Below, one piece after another: positions 25,320 through 33,643 of a DNA stretch of 64,000 nucleotides (positions within the stretch are counted from its first letter, which is position 1; each line of letters begins with the position of its first letter). Source of the stretch: UBA1858 sp964636225 (GTDB lineage Bacteria; Pseudomonadota; Gammaproteobacteria; UBA4575). Where the stretch lies: the NCBI GenBank assembly GCA_964636225.1, contig CAZWQM010000008.1, positions 1 to 64,000 on the forward strand, written 5' to 3'. The notes below the pieces were generated by a model. It worked only from the letters and a program-made list of their open reading frames with translations. It did no database searches and had not been told where the DNA came from. Made by a program: the position numbers and the translations under genes.

Positions 25320-25886
25320 ATGGCCGTCGCTAACTTACCTACTCTAGTTGGAGAAAAGCAACCTCTAACGCTACAGCAATTTATCGATCTCATCAGAAAA
25401 CTGTCGCCTGCCAGAATTGCCGAACTGCCTCTGGATATCATTCCCACCAATATTCCTGCTGATGTTGCCGAACATGCGCCGACCGCTTCGCGCTCTGGGG
25501 TTGAAGATTTATTAATGAATATTAATTCGGCACATCTCAAAAAGCGTATTGCCGACGTTGAAAATTATGGCGAAGCCATTGTTGCCGCTATGGATAAAGC
25601 AAAAATCAGCTGCACTTCTAATACGCTGCGAGTATTTAAAAATAAAATTCTTACTTTAATCGAGTTACTACAGGCATCAAAAAAGGAAGATAAACCTATT
25701 CCCGAGCAAAATCTGGTAAACCAACTATCAGCCATTAACAATTTGCTCATCGATGTGCGCAGTGAAAGTCACTCAATGGCGAACACTCTGGACACATTGT
25801 GTGGCGTCAAACCCAGTTCGGAACAGGACTCACTCAGGTTTGAAGCATTAATCAAGCGAGTGAGAACTGCGCTTTCAGTCACCTAG
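25320..25886 (+). CDS. Uncharacterised helical protein
   Basis: I do not recognise this 188-residue protein. There is no signal peptide or membrane segment, so it is probably cytosolic. The first half carries FIDLIRKLSPARIAELPLDIIPTN, a Pro-rich turn region, then helices to the end. One cysteine pair is distant (about 100 and 163). The start has an AGGGAA site seven bases before the ATG, held in a hairpin. It lies 55 bp after nadA and 30 bp before another unknown gene on the same strand, suggesting a two-gene unit. Confidence 0.6.
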   Translation: MAVANLPTLVGEKQPLTLQQFIDLIRKLSPARIAELPLDIIPTNIPADVAEHAPTASRSGVEDLLMNINSAHLKKRIADVENYGEAIVAAMDKAKISCTSNTLRVFKNKILTLIELLQASKKEDKPIPEQNLVNQLSAINNLLIDVRSESHSMANTLDTLCGVKPSSEQDSLRFEALIKRVRTALSVT

Positions 25887-25916
25887 AATACTCTGGGTGA
25901 ATATTATATTCTCCGC

Positions 25917-26519
25917 TTGAAGCTTTTATCCAAAATCATCTCGGAAAAAAAGAGAACCATTGAGCAGCAGGAACACATCAACGCAGAAAGCAAGCAGGAG
26001 CTGGTCTTACTTCGCGAGGAATTGGAAAAAACCAAGAGATTCTGGAATCGCACGGTCAAGAGAAAGGCCACACTGGAAGAAGAAGCGCTGGTTCAAAACA
26101 GAATTCAGGAATTAATTAACGACATTAATCAGAAAGAAACTGTTATTTCTGAAAATGATTTAATTTTATGGCTCGATACTATTGCGGACGCGAGCTTGAA
26201 TGAACGCTCTCAGGCACGAGCAACCAAGTCGTTACGTACTGCGCGTATTTCACTTTATTATCTATTAAACCGATTTTGTAAAGGCCAAGAAGTATCCGCT
26301 ATACAAATTGCTCAAAACCCGTTTATTCAGGTTGCCCCCGAGCAGGCAATTCGCTACATGTTAATGTCTGAACAATTTATTCTGGATTATTTCACCAAGA
26401 AAAAGAATGATAAAACAGCCTGGTTAAGTGGTGCTGCGGAAAATAAAATTGCTGAGTTGAATAACCTGCAGAAAGAAATTTTAGCCGAGCTAAAACGTGC
26501 GACACGCGGAATTTTATAA
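25917..26519 (+). CDS. Uncharacterised protein with N-terminal coiled coil
   Basis: 200 residues, not recognised. The first 80 residues are a strongly charged heptad-like helix (KKRTIEQQEHINAES, LVLLREELEKTKRFW, EEALVQNRIQELI) likely to form a coiled coil; the rest is a compact helical region with SLRTARISLYYLLNRFCKG and a helical C terminus (LNNLQKEILAELKR). The start is a TTG at 25917; no in-frame ATG precedes it and an upstream GTG runs into a stop. It is convergent with ycgL. Probably works with the preceding gene, but that is inference from spacing only. Confidence 0.55.
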   Translation: MKLLSKIISEKKRTIEQQEHINAESKQELVLLREELEKTKRFWNRTVKRKATLEEEALVQNRIQELINDINQKETVISENDLILWLDTIADASLNERSQARATKSLRTARISLYYLLNRFCKGQEVSAIQIAQNPFIQVAPEQAIRYMLMSEQFILDYFTKKKNDKTAWLSGAAENKIAELNNLQKEILAELKRATRGIL

Positions 26520-26520
26520 A

Positions 26521-26766
26521 TTATACAAGCACGTGCAAATCGCGTGGCAGTTGTAAATAAAAGCCCGAATCTTTTAGACAACGTCTTACTTCTTCCAAAT
26601 CTGCATTTTCCAAACGCTTAATATTATCCAAATCCAGGGCCATCACAAATTCCAGCTTACCCAACAACTTGTCTAAACCCTGCGGAAGATCATTTAACTT
26701 ATCTTCTCCCAACACATAAAGATAGGTATCTATCTTTTTAGAACTGCGGTATATCAAACTTTGCAT
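26521..26766 (-). CDS. ycgL: YcgL-domain protein
   Basis: An 81-residue member of the small YcgL family: the IYRSSKKIDTYLYV start, the LDKLLGKLEFVMALDL middle and the CLKDSGFYLQLP end all match. The family has a small alpha/beta fold with no established biochemical function. Its ATG shares a base with the stop of the upstream membrane-protein gene (TAATG), so the two are translationally coupled. Confidence 0.92.
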   Translation of the reverse strand: MQSLIYRSSKKIDTYLYVLGEDKLNDLPQGLDKLLGKLEFVMALDLDNIKRLENADLEEVRRCLKDSGFYLQLPRDLHVLV

Positions 26767-27670
26767 TAGGGTTGCCCGTCGACTGGATCAAGTAATTCGG
26801 TATCATCAACAATGTCTTCAATTTTTTCCAGCACTTCAGAGTTCTGTTCATTATATTCGGGTTCAGGCACGGCCATTGCCTGATCCTGGATTAACTCAAG
26901 TGATTCAGAATTTCTAGACTCTAAAGGGAGCGCTTCTGGTAGCATTTCTGGTGCTGCAATATCACCAGCATTCACTTTTGGTGTTTCCAGTTGGGCAGGG
27001 ATATTGTCATTTAAGATATCTTCTTCAACGGCTTTTTCCTCTTCAGATGCTTCGTATAATTTTTCACCTTCAGCCAGACGCACAGAAAAAGATTTAATTT
27101 GATCGTCAGGGTAGCTTGAACCAAGACTGCCACCACCTACCACCGATTCCACCACAACACTGTCTTCACTGATACCGGTTAACAACCCCTCAACCAGAGT
27201 GTCATCGATCATTACCAAGCGAACATGTTTATTAATGGCATGCACTCGCTGTTCTTCACTGATAATTTCGTAGCGTGCAACGGCGGGAGCTTTTTGCTGC
27301 ACCTTAGTGACTGTCTTGGGAATAATCTCGCTTGCCTGTAATTCTTCATACTCACTGCCGGTTAGCAACGGATCATAATTCTCATCCACTTCGCGTGCGG
27401 CATTGTCCGCCTGCGCCTGATTAGGCAGTGGAGTTTCTTTGCCGGGGCAATTTTTTTCTCCAAAACTTGCACAACTTCGTTTTGTGGCAAAAATGACAAA
27501 TGTGACAGCCCCCCTGAGATGCCCACCAGCATAGTGAGCAGTCCAACCACGAGAATATAAAAGGCTTTCTTGACATTCAGAGAGCCCCAATTAAGCAGTA
27601 GATGAATGAGTAACAATATTATCAGGATCAGTCCTGCAACTGCCATAATTTTTTTTGTTTTGAAATGCAT
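26766..27670 (-). pseudogene. Membrane protein with predicted Sm-like barrel domain, frame interrupted
   Basis: Two overlapping reading frames make one sensible protein. The upstream frame (start 27670 or 27646) encodes two or three membrane helices (AVAGLILIILLLIHLLL, AFYILVVGLLTMLVGI) up to EKK at about 27451. The downstream frame continues NCPGKETPLPNQ to the stop at 26766. They join if the A7 run (minus strand, 27457-27451) had one more A, or by a -1 shift there. The soluble part has an Arg/Lys-rich strand and a segment VRLVMIDDTLVEGLLTGIS, then a GGG turn and DDQIKSFSVRL, like an Sm/KOW small barrel, followed by a long acidic tail. Function unknown. It precedes ycgL. Sequencing error, true mutation or programmed shift are all open. 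Confidence 0.6.
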
Positions 27671-27740
27671 CTAAAAACAGCAGAATAAGAGCTACTTCCA
27701 ACAGTAATACACCAAACCAAAATAAGCCTAATTCCAGCAT
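27591..27740 (-). CDS. Possible 49-residue membrane peptide, or 5' end of the next gene
   Basis: An ATG at 27740, 4 bp after the speA stop, opens MLELGLFWFGVLLLEVALIL, a strong membrane helix, then LFLDAFQNKK. It continues out of frame through the next gene start to a stop at 27591. If the A8 run at 27649-27656 had one A fewer, this helix would fuse in frame to the membrane gene below as NKKIMAVAG. Both readings are tentative. Confidence 0.35.
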   Translation of the reverse strand: MLELGLFWFGVLLLEVALILLFLDAFQNKKNYGSCRTDPDNIVTHSSTA

Positions 27741-27743
27741 GTG

Positions 27744-29621
27744 CTACCTTTTTATCCTATGCACAGGTCGATCAATTGAGTCCAGGTAAGTATACCCAAA
27801 CAGGGCATTATTAATCTCCTTAATCATACCGTCAGTCAGTTCACTACCCGGGTCTATCAGCCTGAAACGTTGCTTACAGCGGCGTATAATTTGCTGTCCA
27901 TCAAGATGAATATTATTAAGCATTTCGTTAACGCAATCCCCTATTTCGATTTCCGTAAATTGTAGCTGGCCAGCATCATTTTTTTCTACATTAAGTGCAT
28001 GGGTATCACCAAATAAATTGTGCATATCACCCAGCACTTCCTGATATGCGCCTATCAGGAATATTCCCAGCAGATACGGCTCATGCTGTTTATCAATCTC
28101 ATGCAGTAGCAAACAGTCTTTTATCTCTCCGTCCACAGCATAGTGAGATATTTGTCCGTCCGAATCACAGGTCAAATCATGCAGCCGGGTTTTTTTCACT
28201 GGCTCCTCATTCAGCCTTGCCAGCGGTACTATGGGAAATAACTGATTTAGTCCCCATACATCCGGCAAGGATTGGAATATCGAAAAATTGCAATAATATT
28301 TATCAGCACCGACCGACGTTTCAGACTGCTCATGGCAATACCTGAGGATTGCTTCTGCCTTGGCACGTTGATGCAAACTGACCTCACCCGCAAGGAACTG
28401 GTTAGCCAGCAAGATTTCAAATTCTTCCAGTTGCTTTGGATTAATTTTATTATTGCTATTTACTCCCTTAAGCAATGTTTCGGCTAATTTATTTAATGCA
28501 GAGTTGCCAAGTTGAATCTGCTCTCGCTGTTGACTGTAGTAATGATGCTCTTCAACTTCCAGCACGTTGGTGACGAGTACGGCATGATGCGCTGTCAATG
28601 CGCGTCCGTTTTCAGTTACCAAAACCGGGATCGGTATTTCTTCAGTCTGGCAGAATTGATTAACGGTCTCGACCACCACATCGGCATAATCACGCATCGA
28701 ATACGCCTTGGAAAAGTAACTAGTATCATGTGTCGATGCGTAGTCCACTGCCAGGCCTCCACCCATATCCAGATAATACAGATTAAAATCCTGCCGCCAG
28801 ATATATTCATATAGGCGCAAAGCTTCTTTTAATCCGTTACGAAAATCTTCCAGGCTTGATAACTGTGAACCCATATGGAAGTGCACCAGCTGCAACCAGT
28901 GTTTACACTCCCAACTTGAAAGCTTGTCGAGACATTGCTGGATATCCCGAGAGTCGAGGCCGAATTTTGCATCACGCCCTCCAGAATTTTGCCAGTTACC
29001 ACTGGCAATACTGTACATGCGTATACGCATACCCAGCTTTGGCACAACACCCAAAGCCAGGCTCTCTTCTTTAATCACATCCAGCTCTGACAAATTTTCA
29101 ATAACCAGCGTGACATCGATCCCCATCTGCTGGGCATACAACGCAATACGAATATACGCCCGATCCTTGTAACCATTGCATATCAATTTGGCATTTTTTA
29201 AATTCAGCAATCCCAGTGCCACCAGTAATTCGGTTTTACTACCCACTTCCAGACCAATCTCTTCTACTGGACTGGATAATATTGTTTCTATCACCGCGCG
29301 CTGTTGATTGACCTTAATCGGGTAATAGGGAATATGACGAATTTGACAACCCTGATGATTTGCAGCCATACGAAATGCATCGTCCAACTCCTGCACGCGT
29401 GCCCGGAGAATTTGCGGTAGTCTGATCAATACTGGAAAAGACAATCCGCGCATACGGATCTCTTCACATACTTCCATCAGATCGATGTGCATTGCTTTAT
29501 CCGGCATCGCCAGCATATGACCTTGCTCATTTACACTAAAATACCCTTCACCCCAAAGCGGAATATTGTAGAATTCCTGCGCGCGCTTTAACGACCAGGT
29601 TTGTTGTTCAGTTTTTGCCAT
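27744..29621 (-). CDS. speA: Biosynthetic arginine decarboxylase
   Basis: A 625-residue PLP enzyme (fold III) converting arginine to agmatine for polyamine synthesis. The PLP-binding lysine is in IPYYPIKVNQQRAV (about 100). Other signatures are LHFHMGS-like QLVHFHMGSQLS, DMGGGLAVDYA and VTENGRALTAHHAVLV. The length matches the family. It is divergent from speE, with only 45 bp between the starts, so polyamine genes share a control region. No agmatinase or agmatine deiminase is in view. Confidence 0.96.
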   Translation of the reverse strand: MAKTEQQTWSLKRAQEFYNIPLWGEGYFSVNEQGHMLAMPDKAMHIDLMEVCEEIRMRGLSFPVLIRLPQILRARVQELDDAFRMAANHQGCQIRHIPYYPIKVNQQRAVIETILSSPVEEIGLEVGSKTELLVALGLLNLKNAKLICNGYKDRAYIRIALYAQQMGIDVTLVIENLSELDVIKEESLALGVVPKLGMRIRMYSIASGNWQNSGGRDAKFGLDSRDIQQCLDKLSSWECKHWLQLVHFHMGSQLSSLEDFRNGLKEALRLYEYIWRQDFNLYYLDMGGGLAVDYASTHDTSYFSKAYSMRDYADVVVETVNQFCQTEEIPIPVLVTENGRALTAHHAVLVTNVLEVEEHHYYSQQREQIQLGNSALNKLAETLLKGVNSNNKINPKQLEEFEILLANQFLAGEVSLHQRAKAEAILRYCHEQSETSVGADKYYCNFSIFQSLPDVWGLNQLFPIVPLARLNEEPVKKTRLHDLTCDSDGQISHYAVDGEIKDCLLLHEIDKQHEPYLLGIFLIGAYQEVLGDMHNLFGDTHALNVEKNDAGQLQFTEIEIGDCVNEMLNNIHLDGQQIIRRCKQRFRLIDPGSELTDGMIKEINNALFGYTYLDSIDRPVHRIKR

Positions 29622-29666
29622 AGGTTATTAAGCAGTTTTTCAAATTAACTTTTATGATGATTACTT

Positions 29667-30518
29667 ATGAATTTAAATGATACAAATTCCAGTTGGTTTA
29701 CCGAGGTGGCTGAAAATATTGGCTGTGCTTTTTCACTCGTCACATCGAGCTTACTCCATCAGGAAAAATCAGCTTATCAGAACATTGAAATATACGAGAC
29801 CAAAAAGTTTGGCAATTTAATGGTTCTCGACGGTTTCATAATGCTCTCAAGCCGCGATAACTTCCTTTATCACGAAATGATGAGCCACCCTGCACTATAC
29901 AGCCATGCCCATCCAAAGCATGTGGCAATTGTCGGCGGAGGAGATTGTGGCACACTTCAGCAGGTAGCTCAGCACTCGTGTGTTGAAAAAATTACCCAAA
30001 TTGAGATTGATGAACGGGTTACCCGCCTTGCCGAGCAATATTTCCCTGAATTATGTACATCAAATAATGACTCTCGTGCTCATTTTGAGTTTACCGATGC
30101 GATTGAATGGATGCGTAATGCACCTGCCAATAGCGTGGATCTTATCATTGTAGACAGCACAGACCCTATAGGTCCCGCTGAAGGGTTATTTCAAAAACAA
30201 TTCTACCAGCACTGCCATAATGCACTCACCGACAATGGCCTGTTGATTCAGCAAAGTGAATCACCTCTTGTGCATTCGGAATCAATTATTCGACCTATGC
30301 ATAAGGAGATGAAAGCGGGCGGCTTTAAACAAACAAAAACCCTGTTCTTCCCTCAACCGGTCTACCCTACGGGTTGGTGGTCTGCCACTATGGCAGGTAA
30401 AAATGATATTCAATTAATAAGAGATCGCGACGCTCGCGAACCCGAATTTAAAACCAAATACTATAATTACGATATTCATTTATCCGCATTTGCAATGCCT
30501 TCCTTTTTGCAATTATAA
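29667..30518 (+). CDS. speE: Spermidine synthase (polyamine aminopropyltransferase)
   Basis: 283 residues, transferring aminopropyl from decarboxylated SAM to putrescine. The nucleotide-binding GGGDCGTLQQV block, the YETKKFGNLMVLDG substrate region near the N terminus, and the DSTDPIGPAEGLF motif are characteristic. The YPTGWWSATMAG segment near the C terminus is also family-typical. It ends next to a terminator that serves the opposite-strand amtB operon. Confidence 0.96.
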   Translation: MNLNDTNSSWFTEVAENIGCAFSLVTSSLLHQEKSAYQNIEIYETKKFGNLMVLDGFIMLSSRDNFLYHEMMSHPALYSHAHPKHVAIVGGGDCGTLQQVAQHSCVEKITQIEIDERVTRLAEQYFPELCTSNNDSRAHFEFTDAIEWMRNAPANSVDLIIVDSTDPIGPAEGLFQKQFYQHCHNALTDNGLLIQQSESPLVHSESIIRPMHKEMKAGGFKQTKTLFFPQPVYPTGWWSATMAGKNDIQLIRDRDAREPEFKTKYYNYDIHLSAFAMPSFLQL

Positions 30519-30550
30519 AAAAAAGCGCCCCTTACTTTCGTAAGAGGCGC
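30517..30550 (-). terminator. Intrinsic terminator of the torF-glnK-amtB operon
   Basis: GCGCC (30525-30529) pairs with GGCGC (30546-30550), one mismatch, then CTTAC (30531-30535) with GTAAG (30540-30544), loop TTTC. On the minus strand it is followed by eight T (30524-30517). It begins 35 bp after the amtB stop. Confidence 0.9.
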
Positions 30551-30584
30551 TAAGGTTGGCACACTTAAATACCAGGAGTAATGA

Positions 30585-31832
30585 CTACTTGTTAACAAAT
30601 TCCGGATAAGCCTCCATACCACACTCGGAGATATCGACACCTTCCAGCTCTTCTTCCTCGCTGACGCGAATTCCAAACACCATCTTGATGATTAACCATG
30701 TGATCATTGCCACGACGAATGTCCAGATAAAGATCACAACAGCACCGTATAGCTGCGCGCCGATGGTGGCATCTGGATTGGAAAATACTACTGCGATGAG
30801 TCCCCAAAGACCCGCAACACCGTGTACAGATATCGCACCAACCGGATCATCCAGCTTAAACTTGTCCAAAGTAATAATGCTAAATACTACGATTATTCCG
30901 CCAATCGCACCAATAATGGTTGCCAGCAGCGGTGTAGGTGTTAATGGTTCAGCAGTAATTGAAACAAGCCCTGCCAGTGCTCCGTTAAGCGTCATGGAAA
31001 GGTCAGCCTTGCCAAACATCAATTTTGCAGTCAGTAATGCAGCAACTACACCACCGGCAGCGGCAGCGTTTGTATTTACGAAGACCAGAGCAACCGCATT
31101 AGCTTCAGCTACGTTTGATACAATCAGCTCAGAACCACCGTTGAATCCAAACCATCCCAGCCAAAGAATAAAAGTCCCCAAAGTAGCCAAAGGCATATTC
31201 GCACCCGGTAGTGCAATCGCTTTACCGTCAGCGGTGTAACGTCCCTTACGAGCGCCTAGTAAAATAACACCAGCAAGTGCTGCAGTTGCACCACACAAGT
31301 GAACTACACCAGATCCTGCAAAATCAAGGAAACCGCCTGCATCAAGGAATCCGCCACCCCACTTCCAGAAGCCTTGTACTGGGTAGATAAATCCACACAT
31401 GACGATTGCAAATAACAGGAATGACCACAACTTCATACGTTCGGCCACCGCGCCTGAAACAATTGACATTGCGGTCGCTACGAATACTACCTGGAAGAAG
31501 AAGTCAGACAGTACGGAGTAATAAGTATCGCCACCACTGGCAATCACGTCTGCGGCTGAGTTATCGGTACTTCCCAGAATATTAAAACCAAATGGCCACC
31601 AGGTGCTATCGGTTCCACTGTACATAATGTTATACCCCATCAGCATGTACATAATGCTTGCGATAGCATATAAAGCGATGTTTTTCGTTAAAATTTCGAC
31701 GGTACTTTTTGATCGTACCAGTCCTGCTTCAAGCATGGCAAAGCCAGCTGCCATCCACATTACAAATGCGCCCATCACCAGAAAGTAAAACGTATCCAGT
31801 GCGTAAGCTAATTCTATTACTTGATTTTCCAC
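30585..31832 (-). CDS. amtB: Ammonium transporter AmtB
   Basis: A 415-residue membrane protein with eleven expected membrane helices. It opens with the region ALDTFYFLVMGAFVMWMAAGF and carries the hallmark DFAGSGVVHLCGATAALAG and SVHGVAGLWGLIAV motifs, each with a pore histidine. The C terminus (WLIIKMVFGIRVSEEEELEGVD) is the cytoplasmic tail that binds GlnK. The start codon is GTG with a strong AGGAGG site. It lies 31 bp after glnK, the usual pairing of PII protein and channel. Confidence 0.97.
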   Translation of the reverse strand: MENQVIELAYALDTFYFLVMGAFVMWMAAGFAMLEAGLVRSKSTVEILTKNIALYAIASIMYMLMGYNIMYSGTDSTWWPFGFNILGSTDNSAADVIASGGDTYYSVLSDFFFQVVFVATAMSIVSGAVAERMKLWSFLLFAIVMCGFIYPVQGFWKWGGGFLDAGGFLDFAGSGVVHLCGATAALAGVILLGARKGRYTADGKAIALPGANMPLATLGTFILWLGWFGFNGGSELIVSNVAEANAVALVFVNTNAAAAGGVVAALLTAKLMFGKADLSMTLNGALAGLVSITAEPLTPTPLLATIIGAIGGIIVVFSIITLDKFKLDDPVGAISVHGVAGLWGLIAVVFSNPDATIGAQLYGAVVIFIWTFVVAMITWLIIKMVFGIRVSEEEELEGVDISECGMEAYPEFVNK

Positions 31833-31863
31833 AATTCCCTCCTAATTCAATAGGGTGTTATTT

Positions 31864-32202
31864 TTATAGAGCTGCAGCTCCGGACTCGCCTGTTCGAATA
31901 CGAACAACTTCCGCTAGCTCAGATACAAAGATTTTGCCATCACCAATCTTCCCAGTGTTTGCAGCTTTAGTAATTGCGTCCAATACAGACTGAAGCAGAC
32001 CATCATCAATCGCAATTTCCAATTTAATTTTTGGCAAAAAATCGACGACGTATTCCGCGCCTCTATAAAGTTCTGTATGACCTTTTTGTCTACCGAAACC
32101 CTTAACTTCTGTTACGGTAATACCTTTTACACCAATTTCAGATAACGCTTCTCTTACGTCATCTAACTTGAATGGTTTAATTATTGCTGTAATCAGCTTC
32201 AT
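31864..32202 (-). CDS. glnK: Nitrogen regulatory PII protein GlnK
   Basis: A 112-residue PII signal protein. Tyr51 of the T loop is in YRGAEYVVDF (uridylylation site), the B loop is TGKIGDGKIFV, and the C loop is RIRTGESG. It senses 2-oxoglutarate, ATP/ADP and glutamine status and plugs AmtB when ammonium is high. Between torF and amtB, as expected for nitrogen-controlled operons in marine and environmental gammaproteobacteria. It is called glnK from context; glnB cannot be excluded on sequence alone. Confidence 0.95.
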   Translation of the reverse strand: MKLITAIIKPFKLDDVREALSEIGVKGITVTEVKGFGRQKGHTELYRGAEYVVDFLPKIKLEIAIDDGLLQSVLDAITKAANTGKIGDGKIFVSELAEVVRIRTGESGAAAL

Positions 32203-32329
32203 TGGTTTTCTCCCACTTGTTTTCTATTGTTTAGAGAGTCGGTCTCTGTCTCTTTATCTCTCAAAGTTGTAGGGCTTGAAATTTTTAAACCAATAAAAAT
32301 CTGCGTTCTTTTGGAATGCTTCCCCGCAT

Positions 32330-32362
32330 ATGCTTGAGGTATGTTACTCACACCCCAAGCAT
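32330..32362 (-). repeat. Long hairpin between torF and glnK
   Basis: On the minus strand, 32362-32349 and 32343-32330 pair over 14 positions (two are G-U) around a 5-nt loop. It sits 23 bp after the torF stop. There is no T run, so it is more likely an mRNA-processing or stabilising structure that sets torF above glnK-amtB than a full terminator. Confidence 0.55.
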
Positions 32363-32385
32363 GTTTGCTTTGAGAAAATAACTAT

Positions 32386-33087
32386 TTAGATAACGTCAAA
32401 TCCCCAGCTTATAGATACATAAGCTTCTGTTTCTTCGTCGTCACCATCAACACTACCGTCATTAAGATCCATGGTGTGAACAATTGCACCAGTAACTTCA
32501 AATCCTCCCAGTTCCATGGTGTAACCAAGTTCAAGATAGTTACCCAGCGCATCATCTGCATCGTCACCGAAGTCACCGTAAGTCAGATAAGCACCGTTAT
32601 AGCCGATGGTGGCTGCGATGAAATCGTATTCATCGCCTTCAATGTTTCCATCTTTATCAAGGAAGACACTATTGTACTCACCAGTGCTGTATTCAAGATC
32701 CAGGCTAACATCACCAAAAGTACCACCTGCATATAAATTCACTTCATTATATTCAGAGTCAAAATTATCAGAGTACTGGTAAGAGGTATAACCCGCACCA
32801 AGATAAAAGCCACTTTCAAATTCATAGATGTAACCGCCGTAAAGGTCATACTCAATACCTTCACCAACATCCGCCAACCAGGTCCCTGCATAGAAACCCA
32901 TATACTCAAAATCTATACCACCATTACCTACGCCTGAGTCCTGTAAAATTCCGCGGAAGATATAGTCCGACAAAATGCCCGCATTGCCAGTCACGATTGC
33001 GTCATCTGCCATAGTTGTCATCGGCGCAACCATTAATGACGAAGCAATTGCCGCGCTCCCTACTAAGCTAGTAAATTTTTTATTCAT
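32386..33087 (-). CDS. TorF-family putative outer-membrane porin
   Basis: 233 residues with a signal peptide ending near TTMADD. The mature protein is acidic and made of alternating beta strands (NAGILSDYIFRGI, GFYAGTWLADV, YDLYGGYIYEF, GFYLGAGYTSYQYS). This is the pattern of the TIGR02001/TorF family of 8-12 strand barrels. The N-terminal NAGILSDYIFRGI element is diagnostic. The last residue is Ile, not the usual aromatic. The gene heads a unit with glnK and amtB, so it may help nitrogen compounds cross the outer membrane. Channel specificity is unknown. Confidence 0.85.
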   Translation of the reverse strand: MNKKFTSLVGSAAIASSLMVAPMTTMADDAIVTGNAGILSDYIFRGILQDSGVGNGGIDFEYMGFYAGTWLADVGEGIEYDLYGGYIYEFESGFYLGAGYTSYQYSDNFDSEYNEVNLYAGGTFGDVSLDLEYSTGEYNSVFLDKDGNIEGDEYDFIAATIGYNGAYLTYGDFGDDADDALGNYLELGYTMELGGFEVTGAIVHTMDLNDGSVDGDDEETEAYVSISWGFDVI

Positions 33088-33138
33088 TTATCATTTCTCC
33101 GTTGAAAATTATTTCTGTAAATTTACCTGTGAGTGACT

Positions 33139-33154
33139 AGCACAACCCATGCCA
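33139..33154 (-). promoter_or_regulatory. Sigma-54-type promoter of torF-glnK-amtB
   Basis: On the minus strand 33154-33139 reads TGGCATGGGTTGTGCT: GG and GC are separated by exactly 10 bases, and the match to TGGCACGnnnnTTGCW has two substitutions. The predicted start is about 40 bp before the torF ATG. The gene content (PII protein and ammonium channel) supports RpoN/NtrC control. Confidence 0.65.
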
Positions 33155-33237
33155 TTATTAATTTAACTTTAAAAACAATAAGTTATAATAAATCGTCAAA
33201 ATCTCGCACTGATTTGAACAATGATATGAGTTAATTT

Positions 33238-33253
33238 GGTGCAAATATGCACT
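33238..33253. promoter_or_regulatory. Possible NtrC half-sites upstream of torF
   Basis: GGTGCAAATATGCACT holds GGTGC and GCACT, the half-sites of an NtrC box but in the outward order. It lies 84 bp upstream of the -24 element, the distance normal for an NtrC enhancer. A weaker GCACT half-site starts at 33206. Confidence 0.35.
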
Positions 33254-33327
33254 CAAAAGGGGAGCTAGTTGGGTCGGTTATTCATAACCGTCTGGACATT
33301 AAAGGCATTTTTTACTAACGTGCCATC

Positions 33328-33570
33328 ATGAAAGTAGATTCACAACACATAGACAACACTATCGCCAAAATTAAACAGCTGCTTCCAGATGACGTAGCTG
33401 AATTAAAGAATGCCGGTGAGCAGAAACTTAAATTAATACTGGAAAGCATGTTACGTAACATGGATATGGTCTCTAGAGAAGAATTTGATGTCCAAACAGA
33501 AGTTCTTCAGCGCACAAGACAACGTCTGGAACAACTGGAGCAACGTCTGGCTCTACTCGAAAAGCCCTAA
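33328..33570 (+). CDS. ubiK: Ubiquinone biosynthesis accessory factor UbiK
   Basis: An 80-residue YqiC/BMFP-type protein: an amphipathic N-terminal region (1-45, IDNTIAKIKQLLPDDV) and a C-terminal coiled coil (about 50-78, VLQRTRQRLEQLEQRLALLE) by which it trimerises. UbiK forms a complex with UbiJ in the aerobic ubiquinone metabolon; ubiJ lies at 49.7-50.3 kb here. Its position between the ammonium operon and comM is a recurrent gammaproteobacterial arrangement. Confidence 0.9.
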   Translation: MKVDSQHIDNTIAKIKQLLPDDVAELKNAGEQKLKLILESMLRNMDMVSREEFDVQTEVLQRTRQRLEQLEQRLALLEKP

Positions 33571-33643
33571 TCCCCGTATATTCCCGCCATAAGTCATTAC
33601 GTTCAGGTCTTCAGCATTTTGATGGCCAACAGGTTGAGGGAAT

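Noticed and set aside
30685..31239. 184-residue plus-strand open frame inside amtB
   Set aside because: Antisense shadow of amtB with a low-complexity Ala/Pro/Ser composition; the amtB frame has full family homology.
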